Shown piece after piece: positions 1 to 5,818 of a DNA stretch of 6,663 nucleotides. Under the pieces are notes generated by a model. It made no database searches. It had not been told where the DNA came from and saw nothing but the letters and a program-made list of their open reading frames with translations. A program made the position numbers and the translations under genes. Within the stretch, counting starts at the first letter, position 1. Every line of letters starts with the position of its first letter. This DNA is from Pseudomonadota bacterium. GTDB taxonomy: Bacteria; Pseudomonadota; Gammaproteobacteria; Steroidobacterales; Steroidobacteraceae. Location of the stretch: positions 1 to 6,663 of the forward strand of contig JAEZCR010000002.1 of NCBI GenBank assembly GCA_023433465.1, written 5' to 3'.

Positions 1-382
1 GGGCGTGCGGGTGCGCGTGGGCGAGCCCCCCCGAACCGGTCCCGAGGTCGGCGACGGCGGCGGCGGGTGCGTCGACGCAGTCCAGCACGCGCTGCACTAA
101 CAGCTCGGTCTCGGGCCGCGGCACCAGCACCGACGGATCCACGCTGAAGTCGAGCGACCAGAATTCCCGCCGCCCCAGAAGATAGGCGATGGGTTCGCCT
201 CGCGAGCGGCGCCGGCACAGATCCAAGAATCGCGTGGCGACCGCGGTCGACACGGGCTCGTCCGCGCGCGCGAGCAGCTGGGTGCGGGTGAGCTTCGCGG
301 CCGCGGCCAGCAGCAGCTCGGCGTCGCGGCGCTCGATCTCGCGCGCGGCCTGCGCGAGGAGGGTGTCGGAGGATGGATTCAT
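1..382 (-). CDS. prmC: PrmC, peptide chain release factor N5-glutamine methyltransferase (partial, N-terminal 127 residues)
   Basis: PrmC (HemK) uses S-adenosylmethionine to methylate the glutamine of the GGQ motif in release factors RF1 and RF2 in the cytoplasm. The reverse strand, translated from ATG at 382-380, begins MNPSSDTLLA and shows the family in order: a helical N-terminal domain with RRDAELLL (about residues 18-25), the GEPIAYLLG and REFWSL block (62-77), LVPRPETELL (86-95), and SAM-binding motif I DLGTGSG (112-118). The window ends there; the NPPY catalytic motif lies outside. No in-frame start exists between this ATG and an upstream TGA, and the N-terminus matches the family's usual length, so the start is well supported. 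A GGAGG (complement of 406-410) lies about 23 nt before the ATG, too far for an ideal ribosome site. Right after motif I the residues read GLAHAHPHA, where the family normally has a hydrophobic GAIALALA-like helix. The gene is divergent from the MoxR operon and has no evident functional tie to it. Confidence 0.93.
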   Translation of the reverse strand, partial: MNPSSDTLLAQAAREIERRDAELLLAAAAKLTRTQLLARADEPVSTAVATRFLDLCRRRSRGEPIAYLLGRREFWSLDFSVDPSVLVPRPETELLVQRVLDCVDAPAAAVADLGTGSGGLAHAHPHA

Positions 383-423
383 CGCGCCGCGATGATGCCC
401 GAGTTCCTCCGCTCATCGGTATC
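383..423. other. Divergent intergenic gap between prmC and the MoxR operon
   Basis: Only about 41 bp separate the two head-to-head start codons, so promoters for both directions must lie here or inside the starts of the coding regions. On the plus strand a TATCAT at 420-425 resembles a -10 element but has no convincing -35 partner 16-18 bp upstream. If it were used, transcription would begin near the ATG at 433 and give a leaderless message. No terminator or operator-like inverted repeat is seen. Confidence 0.4.
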
Positions 424-1254
424 ATGGCTCGCATGACCGAGATCCTGGCGACCCCTCGGAGCCTGGTGCCGCTCGCACGCCCGCTCATGACGGGCGAGGT
501 GCTGGACGCGGCATTCCGGCTGTTCCGCGTCGGGCTGCCGCGCGCCCTGCCGTATTCGGGTCTCGCGGTGCTCGTGCTCGAACTGCCTACGCTCTACGAA
601 ACCTTTCTCAGGACCCGCGCCGCAGGTTCATCCACCTGGGACCGGGGTGCGATCCTCGTGCTCGCGTTGCTGCTGGGCGTCGCCCTGCTCGGGGTGATCA
701 CGCTGCGCCTGCACGCGATCTCGCGGGGCCAGCGGCCGCGCTTCCGCACCGAAATCGTGACGGTTCTCGGGCGCTGGGCGCCGGCCGTGATCGCCACCCT
801 CGCGGCCTTCGGGTTCCCATTGCTGCTCGGCATGTTCGCGTCGTTCTTCAATCCGATGTACGGCACGGTCATCATGCTTGTGCTCATGGTGCCGATCCTG
901 TGGCCCTCGGCCCTGTTCGCGGCGACGCTGCCCGCGTTCTGGTGCGACAACCTGGGACCCTTCGCGGCCATCGCGAAGTGCGCGCGCGTATCGCGCCGCC
1001 GCACTTGGCGCATCGTCGGCGCATTGCTCGCGACCGCCTGCATGGTGGCGGTGTTCTACGTGCTCGCGGCCATCCTGGTCGGCATGATGGCGCCCATGCT
1101 CGGACGCGCGGACCTGTTCCTGCTCGCGGCGGTGTCCTCGATGATGTGGCTCGTGGTCGGCGCGCTCGGCGTGCCCTTCGTGATCGCGGTGCTCATCGTC
1201 GCGTACGAGGACCTCAAGCTGCGCGACGAGCAGGCGCATGGGTCGAGCCCATGA
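424..1254 (+). CDS. Six-helix membrane protein of unknown function, first gene of the MoxR operon
   Basis: This is an integral membrane protein with no recognisable catalytic motif. Numbering from the ATG at 433, likely membrane helices lie at about 38-57, 72-95, 115-137, 143-168, 193-218 and 229-256. The opening LMTGEVLDAAFRLFR (18-32) and the ending IVAYEDLKLR (255-264) resemble membrane proteins of the glycerophosphodiester-phosphodiesterase membrane-domain type, but no phosphodiesterase domain is present. The family assignment is tentative. The start is uncertain: ATG 424 and ATG 433 are both plausible and neither has a good Shine-Dalgarno. ATG 373 extends the frame but overlaps prmC, has a GGAGG directly abutting it with no spacing, and gives a hydrophilic leader that looks like prmC read backwards. 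The stop overlaps the next start as ATGA. Its position in front of the DUF4129, DUF4350, MoxR and DUF58 genes suggests it is a membrane subunit of the same system. Confidence 0.82.
   Translation: MARMTEILATPRSLVPLARPLMTGEVLDAAFRLFRVGLPRALPYSGLAVLVLELPTLYETFLRTRAAGSSTWDRGAILVLALLLGVALLGVITLRLHAISRGQRPRFRTEIVTVLGRWAPAVIATLAAFGFPLLLGMFASFFNPMYGTVIMLVLMVPILWPSALFAATLPAFWCDNLGPFAAIAKCARVSRRRTWRIVGALLATACMVAVFYVLAAILVGMMAPMLGRADLFLLAAVSSMMWLVVGALGVPFVIAVLIVAYEDLKLRDEQAHGSSP
1237..1253 (+). promoter_or_regulatory. Inverted repeat enclosing the DUF4129 start codon (possible translational-coupling hairpin)
   Basis: CATGGG at 1237-1242 and CCCATG at 1248-1253 are perfect complements around TCGAG. The mRNA could therefore form a 6-bp stem, with a possible extra U-G pair and a 3-nt loop, that buries the AUG of the next gene. 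Ribosomes finishing the upstream gene at 1254 would melt it. The role is inferred from position only; in GC-rich DNA a 6-bp palindrome can occur by chance. Confidence 0.35.
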
Positions 1255-2204
1255 AGCGCGCGCATGGCGCCTCACTACTGCTCTCACTGCCGCTCCCACT
1301 GTTCTGGGCGGGGGGCGCGTCGGCGGCCGACGACGCGGCGCTGCGCGTCGTCGAGGCCTGCGCGGCCCGGCTCGATGCGCGCGTGGACGTGGGTTACGAG
1401 CGGATCCAGCGCCGCTGCCCCGAGCTCGCGCGCGCGCTCGCGGGCGCGCCGTGGCGCGAGCTGCTGCCGCGCGACCTCGCCGAGCGCCGAGACGAGATTT
1501 CCGCCGCGAGCCTGCGCGCGCTCGTGGTGCTGGTGCGCGAAGCGGGCGGCGACGACGAGTCGCGCCCGGCGCCCGAGCCCGAAACGCTGGCCCCCGTGCT
1601 GGCGCAACTGGGCGAGCAGGGCCGGCAGGGCGCGACGCGCTGGGAGAGACTCAAGCGCTGGCTCAAGGACAAGCTCGAAAGCCGCGAGGAAGACGACGAG
1701 AAGGGATGGCTCGATGAATGGAGCCGCCAGCTCCAGACCAGCGAGGGCATCGCGCGCGCGATCACCTACCTCGGGTACGCGCTCGTGGCCGCACTCGTGT
1801 TGTTCGTGATCGCCGCGGAGCTGAGGGCGGCGGGATTGCTCACCGCGCGCCGCCGCGTGGCCGAGCGCGCGGCGCCGGATTCGCCGTGGCGCCGGCGGCT
1901 CGCGCTCGCGGACGTCACGGCCGCGCCACTCACGGAACGCCCCGGCATGCTGCTGAGATTGTTGGGCGAAACCCTCACGCGCGCGCACCGCCTGCCGGCG
2001 TCCGAAGGACTCACCGCGCATGCGATCGCGCGACGCGCCGAGCTCGACGACGCGGCGGATCGCGCGGAACTCGAGCGCGTCGCGACCGTGGCCGAGCAGG
2101 TGCGCTACGCGCCTCAGGCTCCGGGTAGTTCGGTGCTCGAGGGCGCCGTCGCGGCCGCGCAGCAACTGCTCGCGAAGTTCGGACGCCTGCCGGTGAAGCG
2201 CTGA
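1251..2204 (+). CDS. DUF4129 domain-containing membrane protein
   Basis: A 317-residue protein with a probable signal peptide (residues 1 to about 25, ending GGASA-A), a periplasmic region (26-170), one membrane helix (about 171-189, YLGYALVAALVLFVIAA) and a cytoplasmic C-terminal domain. The C-terminal part (about 229-312) has the helical DUF4129 pattern: PGMLLRLLGETLTRAHRL, then HAIARRAEL, then EQVRYAP. The periplasmic part carries two cysteines (C37, C56) that could form a disulfide, and a strongly charged, tryptophan-bearing stretch (128-160) just before the membrane. The start is fixed by the ATGA overlap with the upstream stop and by the signal peptide beginning there; an open frame continues upstream over the previous gene but reads as non-native sequence. 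The end overlaps the next start (TGATG). The molecular function of DUF4129 is not established; it recurs beside MoxR/DUF58 genes, so I infer a membrane-bound partner of that pair. Confidence 0.88.
   Translation: MKRAHGASLLLSLPLPLFWAGGASAADDAALRVVEACAARLDARVDVGYERIQRRCPELARALAGAPWRELLPRDLAERRDEISAASLRALVVLVREAGGDDESRPAPEPETLAPVLAQLGEQGRQGATRWERLKRWLKDKLESREEDDEKGWLDEWSRQLQTSEGIARAITYLGYALVAALVLFVIAAELRAAGLLTARRRVAERAAPDSPWRRRLALADVTAAPLTERPGMLLRLLGETLTRAHRLPASEGLTAHAIARRAELDDAADRAELERVATVAEQVRYAPQAPGSSVLEGAVAAAQQLLAKFGRLPVKR
2192..2196 (+). promoter_or_regulatory. Ribosome binding site for the DUF4350 gene
   Basis: GGTGA lies 7 nt before the ATG at 2204, inside the last codons of the upstream gene. 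It supports this start, which overlaps the preceding TGA by one base. Confidence 0.55.
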
Positions 2205-3568
2205 TGCGCGAGCGCGGCATCACCCTGCTGCTCGCACTCGCGGCCCTGGCCGCGTTCTATGGAATGTGGCTGCGCCCGACGCCGACGCTGGATCCGGACG
2301 CGGACACCGCGCGTCCCACGACGGTCGAGCGCCGTGGCAATGGTTACGCGGCATTGTTCGAGTGGCTCGCGCGATCGGGGATCCCCGCGCGGTCCTGGCG
2401 CGATCGTTATACGGCGCTCGCCCAGCTCGAGATCACGCCGCGCGGCAACCTGCTGATCCTTTCGTTGCCGGGACTCGAAGTGTTCCGCAACGACGAGTTC
2501 GGCGCGCTCGACGCATGGGTCCGCCGCGGCAACACCTTGCTCGTCTGCGCGGCGCTCGTCGATCAGCCCGGATGGGGCGCGGGACGCAGCTCGAGCACGG
2601 TGGTCGAAATCGAATCGCTCACCGGCGTCGAGTTCGAAACGCTCGCCGCGCGCGCGCAGCGGCTGGACCGCACGCCGCTCTCGCAGCGCGTCGCCGAGGC
2701 CGATGCCCGCGACGCGAAGGAGGGCGAGGGCGAAGACGAGCAGTCGCGGATCGAGTCGTTGCTGGGCGCCGAGCAACGGATTCTCGACGAGCCCGAGCGG
2801 ATCGAACTACTGCCCACGGGCCCGCATTCGTTGTTGCGCGGCGTACGGCGCCTGGGCCTCGAGACCGACTACGCCGCCGAGGAATGGTCGGTGCGCATGC
2901 CCTACGACAGTTTCCTGCTCACGCTCGCGCGCGCGCGCAACGGCGAAGGTGTGCTGTTCGAGCAGCGCCTGGGCGAGGGACGCATCCTGCTGTCGGCGGG
3001 CGGCTCGCTGTTCACGAACCGCGTGCTCGGCGGCGACGACAACGCGGTCCTGTTCGGCAACATAGTCGCGGCCGCGGTGGCGCCCGGCGGCACCGTTCTG
3101 TTCGACGACCTGCGACAGGGACTCTCGGCCAACTACGACCCGGCGAGGTTCTACGGCGATCCGCGCCTGTTGCGTACGGTATTCATCGTGCTGGCGCTCT
3201 GGCTCGTGTGGGTGCTGGGCTCGACGCGCCTGCGCGCTCCGCCGGTGACCGCGCACGATCCTTCCGAAGCCGGACTCGTCCGCCAGGCGGGCAACCTGGT
3301 CGCGCGGGCCGTCAGCCCGCACCAGACGGCGCGCGCGCTGTTCGACGATTTCTTCAAACAGGTCGCGCGTGTCGCGCGCGGCGCCGGGATCCCGCTGACC
3401 GCGGAGCGCGGCGAGCTGTGGCATTGGCTCGAAGGCCACGCGGCGATCCTTCCGCAGGAGATGGACCAGCTCAAGGCCTGGTACGCGGACGCGCACGCCG
3501 AACGCAAACCTCCACTCGTTTCATTGCAGAACCTGCTCGACAACCTCGCGAGACGAATCCATACATGA
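2204..3568 (+). CDS. DUF4350 domain-containing membrane protein
   Basis: A 454-residue protein anchored by an N-terminal helix (about 5-23) and a second helix (about 323-340), leaving residues 24-322 probably periplasmic and 341-454 cytoplasmic. The DUF4350 region is recognisable from NGYAALFEWLARSGI (46-60), followed by NLLILSLPG (82-90) and LDAWVRRGNTLLV (102-114). This is an alternating strand/helix pattern like the type-1 glutamine-amidotransferase-like fold seen in related proteins, with no evident catalytic triad. A second conserved-looking part is GEGRILLSAGGSLFTN (257-272), ending GTVLFDD (296-302). Between them lies an acidic, low-complexity linker (about 163-183). The cytoplasmic tail is helical and may contact MoxR or DUF58. 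The start overlaps the DUF4129 stop (TGATG) and the end overlaps the moxR-like start (ATGA). Its biochemical role is unknown; assignment to the MoxR module is by family recurrence and operon position. Confidence 0.87.
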   Translation: MRERGITLLLALAALAAFYGMWLRPTPTLDPDADTARPTTVERRGNGYAALFEWLARSGIPARSWRDRYTALAQLEITPRGNLLILSLPGLEVFRNDEFGALDAWVRRGNTLLVCAALVDQPGWGAGRSSSTVVEIESLTGVEFETLAARAQRLDRTPLSQRVAEADARDAKEGEGEDEQSRIESLLGAEQRILDEPERIELLPTGPHSLLRGVRRLGLETDYAAEEWSVRMPYDSFLLTLARARNGEGVLFEQRLGEGRILLSAGGSLFTNRVLGGDDNAVLFGNIVAAAVAPGGTVLFDDLRQGLSANYDPARFYGDPRLLRTVFIVLALWLVWVLGSTRLRAPPVTAHDPSEAGLVRQAGNLVARAVSPHQTARALFDDFFKQVARVARGAGIPLTAERGELWHWLEGHAAILPQEMDQLKAWYADAHAERKPPLVSLQNLLDNLARRIHT

Positions 3569-4515
3569 ACTCCATAGTCGCCACTTTCGAACAATCCGTG
3601 CAGCGCGAGCTCGCGCGCGTCATCGTCGGAGCCGAGGACGTGATCCGCGCGCTCGCGATCGCGCTGATCGCACGCGGCCACGTGCTCGTGCAGGGCCCGC
3701 CGGGACTCGGCAAGACGCTGCTCGCGAAAACCCTCGCGCGCGTGCTCGGCGGCGAGTTCCGCCGCGTGCAGGGCACCGCGGACCTGATGCCCAGCGACAT
3801 CGTCGGCACGCACGTGTTCGACGCCGCGAAGAACGAGTTCGTGTTCCGGCGCGGACCGCTGTTCGCGGATGTGTTGCTGGTCGACGAGATCAACCGCACC
3901 GGTCCCAAGACGCAGTCGGCATTACTCGAGGCGATGGAAGAGCGGCACGTGTCTTCGGAGCGGGACACGTTCGCGTTGCCCGAGGACTTCCTGGTGCTCG
4001 CGACGCAGAATCCGCGCGAGTTCGAAGGCACCTATCCACTGCCCGAATCGCAGCTCGACCGCTTCATGCTGCGCGTCGACATGACCTACCCGGAGCGCGC
4101 GGCGGAAACGGAGATCCTGCGCCGTTATGGCACGGAGCTCGAAGCGCGCGAGGCGATTCCCGCCGATCTCGGCACCCTCGACCGCAACCTGCTGCACCAG
4201 GCGCGCTCCGCCGCGAGCGCGTTGCACGTGTCCGAAGCGCTGTCCAACTACGTGCTCGACATCGCGCAGGCCACGCGCACGCATCCGCGCGTGGCGCTCG
4301 GATTGTCGACGCGCGGCGCGCTCGCGCTGATCCGCGCGGCGCGCGTGCACGCCGCGCTGCGCAACGGGGACTTCGTCGCGCCCGACGACGTGCAGGCCGT
4401 CGCTCGCTGGGTGCTCGCGCACCGGCTGGTGCTCAAGCCCGAAGCCGCGCTCGAGGGCGAGACCGACCTCGGTATCGTCGGCGCGATCCTCGACGCCACG
4501 GCGGTGCCGAGGTAG
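3565..4515 (+). CDS. MoxR-family AAA+ ATPase
   Basis: A cytoplasmic 316-residue AAA+ ATPase of normal MoxR length. MoxR proteins act as chaperone-like motors that help assemble or activate other proteins, usually with a VWA-domain partner. All ATPase elements are intact: Walker A GPPGLGKT (44-51), Walker B LLVDEIN (104-110), sensor 1 in LATQNP (145-150), an arginine-finger candidate in ESQLDRF (R166), and sensor 2 in GLSTRG (R250). MoxR-typical stretches include GTADLMPSDIVG (70-81) and FRRGPLFADVLL (94-105). The C-terminal lid domain runs from about 205 to 310. The start is set by the ATGA overlap with the DUF4350 stop and by the correct family N-terminus. The same frame is open for 433 codons further upstream, but that stretch is the DUF4350 gene read out of frame. 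The 4-nt gap to the DUF58 gene points to co-production of motor and partner. The substrate is unknown. Confidence 0.96.
   Translation: MNSIVATFEQSVQRELARVIVGAEDVIRALAIALIARGHVLVQGPPGLGKTLLAKTLARVLGGEFRRVQGTADLMPSDIVGTHVFDAAKNEFVFRRGPLFADVLLVDEINRTGPKTQSALLEAMEERHVSSERDTFALPEDFLVLATQNPREFEGTYPLPESQLDRFMLRVDMTYPERAAETEILRRYGTELEAREAIPADLGTLDRNLLHQARSAASALHVSEALSNYVLDIAQATRTHPRVALGLSTRGALALIRAARVHAALRNGDFVAPDDVQAVARWVLAHRLVLKPEAALEGETDLGIVGAILDATAVPR
4509..4512 (+). promoter_or_regulatory. Ribosome binding site deciding the GTG start of the DUF58 gene
   Basis: GAGG sits 7 nt before the GTG at 4520 and overlaps the end of the MoxR coding region. No ATG, GTG or TTG lies in this frame just upstream. 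The protein then opens with a membrane helix as expected for the family, so GTG is the likely start. Confidence 0.65.
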
Positions 4516-4519
4516 CCAG

Positions 4520-5818
4520 GTGCACTTCGCGCTGCGCGGATACCTGTTCATCGCGTTGACCGCGTTGCTCGCCATCGCGGGCACGTGGTCGGACGAACCG
4601 GCGTTCGAGGGCGCCTGGCTGCTGCCCGCATTCCTGCTGCTCGCGGGCCTCGCGGTCGAGGCCTGGTACGCGCGCGGCACACACGTCGGCCTGCGCGTGT
4701 GGATCGAATCCCGCCTGCGGCTCGGTCGCAGGGCGCAGGGCGCGTTCGCGTTCCATCACAACCGCGGTCGCGGGCTCGAACTGCAATACGCGCGGGTGTT
4801 GCCACCGGCGCTCGCGCAGTCCGCCGAGGTACGGCAGGTGAATGTTCCGGCGGAGGGCGAAACCCGCGATCCATGCGAGCTCGTGCCTTCGAGGCTGGGC
4901 GCGGGTCGATTCGGTCCGGTGCCGGCAAGGTTGTTGGGCAGGTTCTCGCTCGCCTGGTGGTCGCGATCGTTGGGCCTCGATGCACCGTTCACGGTCGGAC
5001 CCGACAGCCTCCCGCGCGGCGCGCGCGCCGTGCCCGGCGAAGCCGCGGGAGAAACGCCGCGGCGCCTGCCTGGCCCGGGTGTCGAACTACTGCAACTGCG
5101 CGAATACGTATCCGGCGATGCATTGTCGCGCATCGACTGGAAGGCGACGGCGCGCCGCGGCACGCTGATTTCTCGCGAATACAGCGAGGCCCAGCATCTC
5201 GAGATCCTGATCGTCGTCGACGCGGGCCGCGCGAGCCGCGTGCGCGCCGGCGCTCTCGACCGGCTCGGGCTCTACGCGAATGTGGCGGCGCGCCTCGCGC
5301 AGCACGCGGTCTCCACGGAGGACCGCGTGGGCGTGCTCGTGTACGCGGACCGGATCGTGGCGGCATGCCTGCCCGATCGCGGCGTGCGGGCCACGACGCG
5401 CCTGAATCGCACGCTCGAAACCCTCGAGACCGATCGCGGCGAGCCGGATCCGCTCGTCGCGGCCATCCAGGTCCGGCGGATGTTGCGGCACCGTGGGCTC
5501 ATCGTCTGGCTCACGGACCTGGCCGAGCCGGCGCGCAACGATCGACTGATGTACGCGCTGAAGGCGATCGTTCCGCGCCACCAGCCGATCGTGGCCGCGC
5601 CGCACGCCGCCGAGATTTCGCGGCTGGCGCAGGCCGAGGCGCGCGACTGGCGCGATCCCGCCGTCGCGCTCGCGGCGCGCGAACACCGCGACAAGGCGCA
5701 ATTGCAGGTCGCGACGTTGCGGCGGCAGGGAGTCGTCGTGCTCGACGAACCGGACGACAGGCTCGACACGGCGGTGATCGACGCCTATCTACATCTGCGC
5801 CGGCGGAAGAAGGTCTAG
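4520..5818 (+). CDS. DUF58 domain-containing protein (VWA-like partner of MoxR)
   Basis: A 432-residue protein with two N-terminal membrane helices (about 7-21 and 33-48), a beta-rich region (about 50-170) and a C-terminal DUF58/VWA-like domain. The DUF58 signature is clear: ELLQLREYVSGD (189-200), then RIDWKATARRGTLISREY (204-221). The strand LEILIVVDAGRAS (227-239) follows, at the place of the metal-binding MIDAS motif. There only the first aspartate of DxSxS remains (D234, then A-G-R-A), so metal binding in the classical way is doubtful. A later aspartate in WLTDLAEP (D333) fits another MIDAS position. DUF58 proteins are regular genomic partners of MoxR ATPases and may present or bind its substrate at the membrane. 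The GTG start follows the MoxR stop by 4 nt. The TAG stop overlaps the stop of the convergent SpoIIM-family gene. The lysine/arginine-rich C-terminus (LRRRKKV) is likely cytoplasmic. Confidence 0.93.
   Translation: MHFALRGYLFIALTALLAIAGTWSDEPAFEGAWLLPAFLLLAGLAVEAWYARGTHVGLRVWIESRLRLGRRAQGAFAFHHNRGRGLELQYARVLPPALAQSAEVRQVNVPAEGETRDPCELVPSRLGAGRFGPVPARLLGRFSLAWWSRSLGLDAPFTVGPDSLPRGARAVPGEAAGETPRRLPGPGVELLQLREYVSGDALSRIDWKATARRGTLISREYSEAQHLEILIVVDAGRASRVRAGALDRLGLYANVAARLAQHAVSTEDRVGVLVYADRIVAACLPDRGVRATTRLNRTLETLETDRGEPDPLVAAIQVRRMLRHRGLIVWLTDLAEPARNDRLMYALKAIVPRHQPIVAAPHAAEISRLAQAEARDWRDPAVALAAREHRDKAQLQVATLRRQGVVVLDEPDDRLDTAVIDAYLHLRRRKKV
5815..5818. other. Tail-to-tail CTAG overlap of two stop codons
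   Basis: The palindrome CTAG supplies the TAG stop of the plus-strand DUF58 gene (5816-5818) and the TAG stop of the minus-strand SpoIIM-family gene (complement of 5815-5817). There is no intergenic space, and no hairpin followed by a T-run is visible on either strand nearby. Any termination must be Rho-dependent or lie within the opposing gene. Confidence 0.9.

Noticed and set aside
24..32. Seven-G run in prmC as a frameshift site
   Set aside because: The annotated frame is open through the run to the edge, and neither shifted frame gives a better match to the family.
373..423. Upstream ATG at 373 as start of the first membrane protein, preceded by GGAGG
   Set aside because: The GGAGG touches the ATG with no spacing, the extension overlaps the prmC start, and its residues look like non-native leader.
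628..1299. Long minus-strand open frame opposite the first membrane protein, and similar ones opposite most genes
   Set aside because: These are rich in Arg, His, Ala and Glu, lack family motifs, and run antisense to well-supported genes. In about 70% GC DNA stop codons are rare on both strands.
2926..2938. Alternating CG run that could form Z-DNA
   Set aside because: It encodes Arg-Ala repeats inside the DUF4350 gene and follows from GC-rich codon choice; similar short runs occur throughout the window.
2266..3564. 433-codon in-frame extension upstream of the MoxR start, which would make a 749-residue fusion protein
   Set aside because: The extension is the DUF4350 gene read out of frame, is almost all Arg/Ala/Gly, and MoxR has its normal N-terminus at the ATG at 3565.
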